Below, piece after piece: positions 46,985-56,570 of a stretch of 64,000 nucleotides of DNA. The DNA lies in contig CM074140.1 in NCBI GenBank assembly GCA_037178625.1, forward strand, positions 2,356,001-2,420,000, written 5' to 3'. The position numbers and the translations under genes were made by a program. Source of the stretch: Skeletonema tropicum. Taxonomy: Eukaryota; Bacillariophyta; Thalassiosirophyceae; Thalassiosirales; Thalassiosiraceae. The stretch's first letter is position 1. Each line of letters starts with the position of its first letter. The notes beneath the pieces are model-generated. The model was given only the letters and a program-made list of their open reading frames with translations, searched no databases and was not told the DNA's origin.

Positions 46985-49045
46985 ATGTCGTCATCCAAAA
47001 AGCGCGTAAGCATCTCGGCCCCAGCCAACGCACCCACCCGCAGTAACAAGGCTCCTCCCCGCCGATCCATGGGGCCTCGTCAAGATTCGCTACCTCACTT
47101 CACACCTGACAATTATTCCTCTGATGAAGATGACAAATTCTTTCATGAGGATGAAAAAGATGCACGCTTGGTCGCAACTACTACAACAACAACAACGAAG
47201 AACGGAGATGCTACTAAGGACTCAACACCCGGCTCGGGATGGACCAACGGCCAAGTCCCACCCCAATTCACACCCGCCATGACACTCCATCCCTACACCC
47301 GCTCCGGTCGTCTCATGCTCTACAGCCATCATCGTCGATGGATCAACTTTCAATCCTCCTGGAGTCGTATTGGCAAAGAATCCACCGAATTAGACGCCGT
47401 ACACAAAGAATCTAGTAGTGGTGCATCCATCATGACAGGATGTCTCATTGAAGAAGCCAAAACTGTCAAAGCACTCGTCTCCCAGCTGTGTGAATGCTTC
47501 TATAAGGCTGGATGGGCCACCGGAACAGGTGGGGGAGTGTCCATCCGTGTTGGTGGACCTGCCGAAAATCGACCCTACCGTGTCTTTGTTGCACCGAGTG
47601 GTGTCCAAAAGGAAGACATGGTGGGGGATGATGTCTTTGAGTTGGATATGGACGGGCAGGTCGTAGCTCCTCCCAAAACTCCCATGCTCCGTCAATCGGC
47701 CTGTACCCCATTATGGTATGTGGTGTACAACCGTGTCCCCTCGGCCATGTGTGTGATTCATACTCACAGTATGAATGCCCAATTGGCGACATTGCTCGAT
47801 CCAACAGAAAAATCCGAGGCATTGCGTATCACCCACTTGGAAATGCTCAAGGGTGTTGGGAATCATGCGTACGATTCGGTATTGGAGGTGCCCATTATTG
47901 ACAATCGTCCCTCCGAGGACTTATTAGCCGATCAATTGGATGCAGCTATATTGAAATATCCAAATTGTAATGCAGTGTTGGTACGACGACATGGGATATA
48001 TGCGTGGGGTGATTCATGGGAGCAGGCCAAGGCGCAGTGTGAGAGTTTTGATTATTTGTTTGAAACGGCGGTCAAGATGAAGCAGATGGGGTTGGATTGT
48101 GGGGTTGTTCCTGTGAGTGGGACGTATCGTGATATTGAAAAGAAGAAGGTGGCGGTGGAGGAGGAGAAGAAGGTGGAGGATGTTGAGATGAATTCTCCAC
48201 CCGCAAAGCGACAAAAGGTGGAAGGTGGTGGTGTGGCACCAGCATTCAATGGAAGTTCAGCGACAAATAATGATGCTGATTTGAAATGTTCGGACAAGAC
48301 GGATGTTCCAATTGTACCCCGTGATTCCAAAGTGTTATTATTAGACATTGAGGGCACGACTACGTCCATCTCCTTTGTCAAGGATGTCTTGTTCCCATTT
48401 GTTCTCAAGAATCTGGAAGCCTATGTGGACAAAATGACGGATGAGGATAAGAAGACAACCTTGGCAGAATTGATTGCTGATTTGGATGCTCTAGATGCGG
48501 ATCACGTTGTCAAAAAGATGAATCCACAACACACAATCGTCGATATTGTCAAGGCATTAATGGGATCCGATGTCAAGGCCACTGGACTCAAATCGCTTCA
48601 AGGGAAAATGTGGAAGTCGGGCTATGCCTCCGGTGAGCTCGTGGGACATATTTATTCGGACTTTCTCCCCATGTTGGATTGGTGTAAGGCCAATGATGTC
48701 AAGGTGTGCATATATAGCTCGGGAAGTATTGGAGCACAAAAGTTGTTGTTTAAGCATACTGAAAAGGGAGATATTACGGAATACTTTGGTGGTCGTCACT
48801 TTGATACCACGTCGGGTTCGAAGAAAGAGGCGGCAAGCTATCAGACTATTGCGTCGGCTCTTGGGGTCAAACCCGAAGAGATTATTTTTGTGAGTGATTT
48901 GGAGGCGGAGATTTATGCAGCTCGTGATGCAGGGGTGAGGGCGGTTGTCTCGGTCAGGCCAGGTAACGCACCGCTATCGTTAGAAACGAAGGAGGAGTTT
49001 CCGATTGTGAGGTCTTTGTTGCAGCTTTGTGGTAATTCCAACTGA
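46985..49045 (+). CDS. Bifunctional methylthioribulose-1-phosphate dehydratase / enolase-phosphatase (MtnB-MtnC fusion)
   Basis: A 686-residue fusion of two methionine-salvage enzymes. The N-terminal ~120 residues are a disordered Ser/Thr/Asp-rich extension. The class II aldolase-type MtnB domain follows (about 120-375): GWATGTGGGVSIRV, VAPSGVQKEDM, zinc-binding His in CVIHTHSMNAQ (about 258 and 260) and a third in RRHGIYAWG (about 333). After a Lys/Glu linker, a HAD-family MtnC domain starts at about 450 with LLLDIEGTTTSISFVKD (nucleophile Asp), then IYSSGS and FVSDLEAEIYAARDAGV. Together they take methylthioribulose-1-phosphate to the acireductone through a diketo intermediate. Plants use the same fusion (DEP1). 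No introns. The ATG at 46985 is the first in frame. Cytosolic by analogy. Confidence 0.93.
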   Translation: MSSSKKRVSISAPANAPTRSNKAPPRRSMGPRQDSLPHFTPDNYSSDEDDKFFHEDEKDARLVATTTTTTTKNGDATKDSTPGSGWTNGQVPPQFTPAMTLHPYTRSGRLMLYSHHRRWINFQSSWSRIGKESTELDAVHKESSSGASIMTGCLIEEAKTVKALVSQLCECFYKAGWATGTGGGVSIRVGGPAENRPYRVFVAPSGVQKEDMVGDDVFELDMDGQVVAPPKTPMLRQSACTPLWYVVYNRVPSAMCVIHTHSMNAQLATLLDPTEKSEALRITHLEMLKGVGNHAYDSVLEVPIIDNRPSEDLLADQLDAAILKYPNCNAVLVRRHGIYAWGDSWEQAKAQCESFDYLFETAVKMKQMGLDCGVVPVSGTYRDIEKKKVAVEEEKKVEDVEMNSPPAKRQKVEGGGVAPAFNGSSATNNDADLKCSDKTDVPIVPRDSKVLLLDIEGTTTSISFVKDVLFPFVLKNLEAYVDKMTDEDKKTTLAELIADLDALDADHVVKKMNPQHTIVDIVKALMGSDVKATGLKSLQGKMWKSGYASGELVGHIYSDFLPMLDWCKANDVKVCIYSSGSIGAQKLLFKHTEKGDITEYFGGRHFDTTSGSKKEAASYQTIASALGVKPEEIIFVSDLEAEIYAARDAGVRAVVSVRPGNAPLSLETKEEFPIVRSLLQLCGNSN

Positions 49046-49059
49046 GCTGTTGATTCTTT

Positions 49060-50974
49060 CTAGAGGAGTTTAGATTGATAAAAATATGATAGGCTATGAC
49101 TTAAGCTAGAGAAGTGTCCCAGTGCCTTAACAGGTTCTTGTAAGTCACCGACTTCTTCTATCCCACACTCATACACTTCGCAGATAGTTAATGCAACTTT
49201 TCCCAAGTAGTCGGTGTTTCTTCCAAGTCGCTGCAATCCAGCATATGAGTCAAACTCCTTATGTTCCTTCATGAATTCCTTCGTCAGCACAACAAGTTCA
49301 TCAAGAAGAGTTTCGTGCTTCGACAAATTCTTATTTGAATCTCCATCACACATGATGCTCCCGAGACTCACCGTACAGTGACGAGCCATTTCTTGACATA
49401 CATCGCGGATGACACTTTCACTCACAGTCAACTTGTTGGAGCGACTTGCTTCTTCTCTCTCCAATTCCAAGCTCTCGCGGTAGCCAACACGCAATTCGCT
49501 CCAAATCTTGTCAAAACCGGGCTGCTGGGCGAAAAAGTCGGCTATAGCCTGTGAAACAGCAGGATCTGTTCCAGCATCACCAATTTTAGTTTGAGAATTG
49601 AAATGGCTAAACTCTCCAGTAAACATCTTCATGAACTTCTTCAGGAGAGCTGCTGTAGCAGCATCCTTTTGACGAATTGACACTTTCTTTTCGGATCGTA
49701 AATCAACAGTATCAGCATGATTTTGAACCACTTGTTCCGTGATCATGAGCAACGTCTCATCGTCAACATTTGTTTTGTTCTTCTCGCAACACAGCAGTTT
49801 GTGAATCTTCCAATCTTTTACTTGGCAGTCCTTACCGCAATACGGTTGTTTGTGGCACTTACTGCACAAATTGAAGTCCCCACTCATCTGCTCTTTGTTC
49901 TTACAATTCCAATAACCGCATTCCCTCGGCTTTAATTGAGGACCGTCCTTAATGGCATCATTACTCATGAATGTCAGGACCCTATAAATGTCATCATCAT
50001 CGATGCTATCATAATTAGAATGACCGAAGAAACATTCCAACATACCATCCATATCAGGAGAGTTCTCAACATCATATCTCCCGGCCGCCTTTTCCTTCTT
50101 TTCATACCTCACCACATCATGAAATGCCGTCATTGTCATCGCCTTATCCCCAATTTGAGCACCAAGATTGAGTCGGATGAGATTTGCCTTAAACGTAAGC
50201 CCCTCACTCACAACAATCCACCTGTGCCTTGATACCACACCCCTCCGTCATTTGTTGATACCGTTTCAACACCGCCATATAAGTCTTCATCACCTCCGCA
50301 CACTCCTCCAAATCCCCCCGTTGACGAAGAATCGTACAAAGAGTACCCAATATCCCCGTGGTAAATTCTGCAGGGGTGGGGTCCAAAGTGTCCACATGGA
50401 ACAATTTATCAAACCATATATCATGATATTTGAGAATATCCTCGTACAAATCTCGATAATACCGTTCAAAGTCCAATCCAGAATTATAACTCATTCTAGC
50501 AAGACAGCTGAAGCGTAAATGTGCCTGTTGTAACACCATACGACGGTCTGCGATGTGTTTTGCTTCATTCATGGCCGATTGAAGATCCACTCCGTCGCCG
50601 GGTGAAAAGTTCACAGTTTGTGATGAGGCAAATAAAATTCGATCGGTATCAATGTCGCCACTTTCTAACATGCGAGCGAGAGCATCCCTGTCCACTTCAT
50701 TCGAATTATTGGACGATGATGTACCACCAGGTATTCCTACAGCACTACCACCACCACTTCCCGCAGCCTCGGCAGCCTTAGCAGCCGTAGTATTGCATCG
50801 TGCCAACTCAGCAGCTCGCTCCCTACACGCCTTTTTATGCTCCTTCGTATGTTTTCGTTGACATTCCACACCACAGTATTTGACTAGATGGCAGGCAGTG
50901 CAGAATTTTTATTTGACGCCAAAGAGTTCAGTTTTGCCGCAGGAGGCACACATTAATTGGGACATTGCGCTCAT
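49060..50974 (-). pseudogene. Double MYND-finger protein gene with an in-frame stop and a frameshift
   Basis: From ATG 50974 the protein begins with a MYND finger (CASCGK...CTACHLVKYCGVECQ...HKKAC). It is interrupted at codon 22 by a TAA (50909-50911), which sits between the second and third Cys of the finger. The frame then stays open to 50204 through a helical region. A second frame, open from about 50238, continues to the stop at 49060. It carries another MYND finger at about 50005-49800 in the mRNA sense (CGYWNCKNKE...LCSKCHKQPYCGKDCQVKDWKIHKLLC) and an ordered tail. MYND fingers bind proline-rich partners, and such proteins are numerous in diatoms. The stop plus the shift argue for a pseudogene. 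A GTGAGT at the frame junction could instead mark a small intron I cannot resolve. Confidence 0.65.
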
Positions 50975-51204
50975 ATTGTTGTCCGTGTATTTTTGTTTTT
51001 ATTGGCGTCAGTAGGAAGATTTCAATCTCTTGCTTTAACAATCTCTCGAGAGGTGGCGATGTTAGATAGTGTTGTTAGCAGGCAGTAAGTAGATAAGTAG
51101 CAACACCTTTGTCATTGTTCATTTCATTGTCAATGTCATTGTGTGTTGGTTTGGTGTTTGATTTGATTTTGGAGGATTTTGTATTTGTGGCTACACGGTA
51201 GGGG

Positions 51205-51362
51205 TTTTAGGTTATTTGGTATGCACGTAGTTTGCGTGATAGGGCTTTCTATGAGGAAAGTACAATAGGACACTTGTTGGCTGAAGTGACTTCTTATTAA
51301 CGAGTTGAGGGTTTCATCGCGGCAACTAGTGTTGGGTTATGACTTGGACTGGCTGGGTTTGT
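51205..51362. repeat. Diverged direct repeat, copy 1
   Basis: AGGTTAT..., GGGCTTTCTATGAGGAAAGT, TTGTTGGCTG and AACTAGTGTTGGGTTATGAC occur in this order and again at 51726-51915, about 530 bp away. Confidence 0.6.
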
Positions 51363-51601
51363 TTTACGAACGAGTAAATAGGTGTGTCTTCCGATGCTAC
51401 AGATTGGTTCTTCAACCGATGCGATGCTTCTTTTTCACGTGCTCCTGCCGTTATTGAAGCAAAAACATCCACCGCCCATCCGTCCAAAACAGTGAAGAAT
51501 GTTATGAATGATGTTGATGTGAGGAGGATGAGATTGATAGCCCGAGTTGTCTGAAACGACTGTACCAATGAGGATAAGACACAGATACGACGATGTATCA
51601 T
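51326..51601 (-). CDS. Small possible membrane protein between the two direct repeats
   Basis: 91 residues from an ATG at 51601. A hydrophobic stretch INLILLTSTSFITFFTVLDGWAV (about 22-44) could span a membrane; the rest is polar with no motif. The last ~15 codons lie inside repeat copy 1. The matching part of copy 2 shows the remains of the same 3' end, so this could be one of two duplicated small genes of which one has decayed. I do not recognise it, and a chance frame is possible. Confidence 0.3.
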   Translation of the reverse strand: MIHRRICVLSSLVQSFQTTRAINLILLTSTSFITFFTVLDGWAVDVFASITAGAREKEASHRLKNQSVASEDTPIYSFVKQTQPVQVITQH

Positions 51602-51725
51602 GGGTTCCTCACCCTCACAGTACAGGCAGTAGCAGCATAATCACATCTAATGTCATTGTTTGGTGTGGGGGATGTGGGTTGTGGGTTGTGGCTAATGGCT
51701 AATAAAACCAATAAGAGTTGATGTG

Positions 51726-51915
51726 GTCTTAGGTTATCTCCTACGCACGTTCACGTAGGTTCCGTGGTAGAGCTTTTTATGGGAAAAGTGTGAATGAGGG
51801 ACGATTGTTGGCTGTGAATATCTATTGAATATTATCATATGTACAATTTAGTAATGAGTAGAGAAGATCATTGAATCAACTAGTGTTGGGTGATGACTTG
51901 GACTGTGGGCCTTTG
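51726..51915. repeat. Diverged direct repeat, copy 2
   Basis: Partner of 51205-51362 with the same block order but several indels. It is followed at 51930-51945 by a short GA microsatellite. Confidence 0.6.
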
Positions 51916-53116
51916 CCTTTGTGTTCTTCATAGAGAGAGAGAGAGAATGGACGAAGCGAAGCTGTGACTGTGAGTGTGAGTCCGGCTGATCCGTTTGCAA
52001 GGCGAAACAGATTTCTCTGCCGAATAGCTGGACGTAGGAGCAAGGTGAATGGGCCGGAGCTTCTACCTGAGCCGCCGTAGTGGCAGTTGGCTTGATTTGA
52101 TTTCCAGAAAAGTTGTGGGCTTGTTGGAGTTGGAGTCTGCCGGGTGGCCGCTGAACGCGTTGGGGAATTTGTAGTTGTTTGGCGTAGAGGAAAAGTGATT
52201 CATTGTGGGGATGAGCAGTCCTAGATTAGAAGAGTTCTCCGTCTCCAGTGAAGATTGATTCCATGTTGCGTCGGTGTCGGTGCGGTTGATGCCATGCCTC
52301 GTTGAAACTCAACTTCTCTCAAGATGAGGTTTTGTGCCACTGCTACATACCTCTCTAGAGAGAGAGACTCCAGATAGAGACGGAGAAGGGCATGTATGGA
52401 GTTGTGCAACTCCATACAGAAGTAAAATTTTTGAGAGAAGTCTTGGCTCTCGCGTCTTAACTCTTTCTCGGCAGACCTCATTTTACCTCACGAAGGGCAG
52501 TCACCCATAACTACGCCAATATTAGCCCGATTTTAATGATTCCAAGAGCAGTATTATTTTCAGTAGGGTGGTTGTGAATAGTCTGCCCAATATTGTGTTG
52601 TGATTCCATTGCCAACAGCCGATAGAAAGGGTATTGCTGCATCACGGGTGTCGGCATCAACGTGAAAATCACTTAAAAAAAAAACACCGGCTACCTACGT
52701 AAGGTTTGTAGAAGTACGTAGGAAAGTTGTAATAGCACGTTTTAGTACATATTATGCGTGAAGATACTCGGAATCTACATGAAATTTGTAGTTCGGCTCC
52801 AGTTTGACCGCGGTATAGCCTATTGCATCATTGAACACTATTACACCAAAGTTTTGTACTTTGTGTTCTGAAAAAATCCCTAGCAAATATGCAGATTTAG
52901 CAGATTTTTGTGAGGTAGGAAACTTATTAGGCCGAGGCCAATATTGTGAGTATAAACTATAGATTGATTATTTTCCGATGGAAGAAGACATGCTCGAATC
53001 GATTTCACCTTGTACGGTCGTTAAAATTGATCACATATAACATGCTAAACGCTCTGCCAATATAGTGAGTTTTTTGGACGCCATGCTTGTTAGCACTTTT
53101 GTTTATCCGTCGTACA
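51916..53116. other. Intergenic region without a gene
   Basis: Frames here are short and lack motifs. It contains paired TACGTA words at 52695-52725. It ends at the left terminus of the 2.07 kb TIR element. Confidence 0.4.
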
Positions 53117-53924
53117 GTTTTTGTCCCCATATCCCAACCATTTTGAAAACGGTACTTTTGTACCGTTTTGCTGTTGGGCTCAGGACCCGTAGGCATTGAA
53201 AACGGTACTTTTGTACCGTTTTCAAACTCCAACTTGTTAGCGCGCAAAGCTAGGCAGCTCCTAACGGCGTTTTTTCAAAAAACCTGTAGCTAGGGTAAAA
53301 GAATTTCAAACAGGTGAAATTTCACAACTAGAACTTTCCGGAAACTTTCAATTTGCAACTTGTCACAATTTTGGCCAAAAATGAAATTTCACAAAAGTTC
53401 TGGCGGGAACGGGACATCAATCATCTGGCAGGAACGGACTTGTGAGAAAGATGGTCGAGTGGTATGTGCCCTTGGATGATGATGGTTCTGATGAGATGGG
53501 GAAGAGAGTGTTGAAGGATTTCGAGGAGTTTGATACTCAAACCAATGGCTGATTTGAATCCTTCCCAGATCCCCTTCCACAAATTCCATCTTCGTCTTCG
53601 GAGGATCTGCAAAGAAACAACAAGTTTTTTGGTATCAAAGATGTGGTAGAGTATGTGGAAACAACCGGTGCTATTTCTGGACGCTTGGGATGGTTTGAGT
53701 GTTATGCAGGGACGTCTGACTTCTATCGTTTGATGATATAACAGAAATTTTAAAGTACGTCTGATTAGCCCTCTAGGGGCGAAATTATGACTAACCAACA
53801 TGTGCGCTGTGTCGGTAGCATTGATAGTGCTCTATACTGCCTCCACAACTGTTTCTCAGATCGCACTCCAAGCCAGAAGACCTAAATAGTCTCCTGGCCA
53901 GGATTAGTTCAACCATACGGTTGT

Positions 53925-54587
53925 TTACGTCGTCGATTTCTCGAGTTCATTGAGGGCTGCGTCTATTGTCGGCTGTCCCTCCTCACGATACAATACTACT
54001 CTATTTGCGTGTTCCTCGGCTTCATCAGCCACACGTTGCCGCTGAGGTGGCGGTAGTGGTGGGCCGAATTCATTGAAGTAGAACGATAAAGTTCGTTGAC
54101 TTTTCTTCCGCTGTTCTGCTCGCATCTCGACCGCTTGCCTGCCTATCTTGAGGTGATGCACCCACATTCGCCTAGTAGCCAAATCCATATTGCTTATTTC
54201 GTCAATACTATGATTTGCCCACCGTTGGTGAAAGCCTGGCGGCATCTCCTCTCGATGTTGACTGTACCATACCAATTGCTCTGCTAAATGTGCACTTTCT
54301 ATTTGCTTGTCAAATGACTGAGTTCCATGAGCTAGCCTGTTTCGCTCATGCCACTGCGGTAGTGCAACTTCATACCAGATCAATTTTTGGAGTTGATAGA
54401 ACTGCTGGTGGGCGTCCCCACGATGAGTACTCTCCAATGCTTGATACCATTCTTTTACCAGATATCCTCTGAAGAAGTCATCCCACCCGAGGTCACGTTG
54501 TGCTTCCAGTGCTTCCTGGATCCTCGGGCATTCTGATGTGGTTCGAATCTCGCCTCCGTTTGCATATTGTTCTACCAAATTTGCCAC
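53925..54587 (-). pseudogene. C-terminal fragment resembling the tail of a LINE-type polyprotein
   Basis: The frame is open for 220 codons without a plausible ATG at its start, so it is a fragment. WHERNRLAHGTQ followed by two helical segments and a Gln/Arg-rich QRKKSQRTLSFYF end resembles the region after the reverse transcriptase in diatom LINE-like ORFs (the W..RN..HG pattern). No catalytic motif is present. It lies on the strand opposite to the neighbouring fragment inside the same TIR element. Confidence 0.4.
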
Positions 54588-54616
54588 TCTATCGTTTGGT
54601 TGCCAAGCCTCTTCTG

Positions 54617-54826
54617 TCTATGGGAACTGTAGGATCGATGGATTGTGAACGTAGGGCCAAACCTTTGAAGAACACCATTCTTACAAAGGATCGATATAGG
54701 ATGTTGGATCCAACTGGTGTTGCACTTCTTCGAGGATACGAGAACCTTCGTCATATCATGCATGCGAAGAAGATGCTTGGAAAGAGGATTGCAGACTCTC
54801 TTCACTACGTAGAAACTCGAGAATGA
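54617..54826 (+). pseudogene. Possible hAT-type transposase C-terminal fragment
   Basis: About 70 codons ending at 54826 with SMDCERRAKPLKNTIL, TKDRYRML and LLRGYENLRHI. The S-x-x-x-E-R...K...R-x-R-x-L...L...NL pattern resembles the dimerisation domain at the end of hAT transposases. No upstream catalytic part was found in frame. If correct, it may be the remains of the transposase that mobilised the surrounding TIR element. Confidence 0.4.
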
Positions 54827-55216
54827 TGGTGGGGCAGGGGTGCGAGAATATTTTGTAGAGAGAATTAGTTTGGGAAATAAGCTAGTGAAATTTGAAACTG
54901 AAATTCCTTGACATTCCTTGACATTTCACCCTGAAAATTCCAAGAAATTCAAAAAGGGTGAAATTCTTGTACCCTACCTGTAGCCCTTGTACGCAATAAA
55001 AATACCTATAGGCCACACAATGGAATATGCTTTATTCTAACAAAATACACGAGGCCTATTACCTTTTTTGAAAACGGTACAAAAGTACCGTTTTGCCTCT
55101 CACGTAGAAACATACCAGAGCTCTACACAAAACGGTACAAAAGTACCGTTTTCAAAAAATGGTTGGGATATGGGGACAAAATCCATTTTGGTCCCCACTC
55201 GCGATGGGGCTCAAAA

Positions 55217-55564
55217 TTTTTTGTCCCCATATCCCAACCATTTTGAAAACGGCAGTTTACTGCCGTTTTCAAGTTGTGCTCAGTACCCATACGGCTTGAA
55301 AACGGCAGTTCACTGCCGTTTTCAAAGCTAGAGCGAGTAGAGTGCAGCTCCTTTTGTGTTTTCCCCTCAAAAAACATGTAGTCCTTCAACGCAAGAAAGT
55401 AACTGAAGGCCACACATCACACTAACTAAATGTTACCTATTTGCGTGAGGCCTAAAGGCTTTTTTGAAAACGGCAGTAAACTGCCGTTTTGCCTCTCACG
55501 TAGAAACATACCGAGCTCTACAGAAAACGTTTTCAAAAAATGGTTGGGATATGGGGACAAAAAA
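55217..55564. mobile_element. ~0.35 kb non-autonomous relative of the 2.07 kb element, with GGCAG-core palindromes
   Basis: It shares the TTGTCCCCATATCCC / GGGATATGGGGACAA ends with 53117-55182 and begins about 35 bp beyond its right end. Its palindromes read AAAACGGCAGTTTACTGCC-TTTT-type: two on the left (near 55246-55270 and 55297-55325) and one on the right (near 55466-55489). The outermost right one has collapsed to GAAAACGTTTTC (55522-55533). The ~110 bp interior has no coding capacity. Confidence 0.8.
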
Positions 55565-56570
55565 TCACTCGGTGGTGATAGCCATGCTACACCAATACTA
55601 CGCCGATCCTCCCCGTTCAAAGACCAATATTATTCCATTTAGTTAGTTTAGAGTGTATCTGCAACTTGGGTTGATGAGATTCCATCCACATGCCGAGATG
55701 TTGGGGGGTCAAATCAGATGCATCGGCGTTGATTGACGAACGGGAGCTTGGACAAGGCTTGGATATGGATTCTAGTACTTGCTGGTACGGCATTGAGATA
55801 TGTATCTTTGAGGGTAGGTACGACACGTATGAGGGGCAGAGAAGTTCTCGGCACTTCCGAAGAGGTTTTAGGCAGCAAAAGATATCAGAGAGAGGGATTT
55901 TGGAGGGAAAACTCCAACAATGACGATTGTATCCAAGATAAGGATGTTTCTTGGATGATTGTTTTCCAAGATAAGGAAAGCTCATAATTCGAATCTTTAA
56001 ATGTAAACGCAAGTTAACAACGACTATGTGTGGCAACACATCAATTCGCTTCTAGCAAAAGCATAGATAGAGTCAAGTTTTGACACCATCTGTCAGATTT
56101 CCAGTCGTCGGATTCTACTTTTATTCCATTACGGAATCGAGTGAGCCGACTGCTGCCTTCGCACCTACGACATCCCTACTCCCATCGATTTGAGGACCCC
56201 GTGTGTGTGACTCCGCGTTGCACCCTGTAAGCGATCTATTGGACAAAGTGAGTACATGACCGTAGCAAAGCGGTGAAGTGTGTAAATCAGCTCAAGACTA
56301 TCTCAATTACTACCGAAGAGCTTCGGTGAGATTTGTTTGGAAATTCCCCAACCTGACTCCGTGTTGGCAATAAGGAATAAAGATTCCTGTACTCTTCATT
56401 AGCGAGGAGAGGCAGAATCTGCAGCGTGAACTGCGGGTGACTCCGTGTTGCCCTAAGCACATCAGCAAGTGCAACCCTGTAATTTCCTAATAGAGTATTG
56501 AACGGTTGACAAATACTTATTGGGCATATCAAAAATTTATTACAGTTTTATTTCGGCGCAGTTTTGAATC
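55565..56570. other. Region upstream of the copia internal sequence
   Basis: GACTCCG(C/T)GTTG occurs three times (about 56210, 56346 and 56440), with CAACCCTGTAA-like words nearby. No matching sequence was found after 60252, so I see no left LTR with a partner. No gene. Confidence 0.4.

Larger units (their letters stand above)
53117..55182. mobile_element. ~2.07 kb TIR element with GGTAC-core terminal palindromes
   Basis: TTGTCCCCATATCCCAACCATTTTGAAAACGG at the left end (from 53121, given here in two parts: TTGTCCCCATATCCC and AACCATTTTG) is inverted at the right end (to 55182). Each end then carries two palindromes of type AAAACGGTAC-TTTT-GTACCGTTTT: at 53146-53169 and 53196-53225 on the left, about 55070-55095 and 55129-55154 on the right. 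Subterminal GAAATTTCA-rich sequence follows at both ends. Inside are fragments of at least two unrelated proteins (see 53925-54587 and 54617-54826), so this is a decayed or composite element. Confidence 0.75.

Noticed and set aside
56100..56570. Left LTR of the copia element
   Set aside because: No matching sequence is found downstream of 60252.
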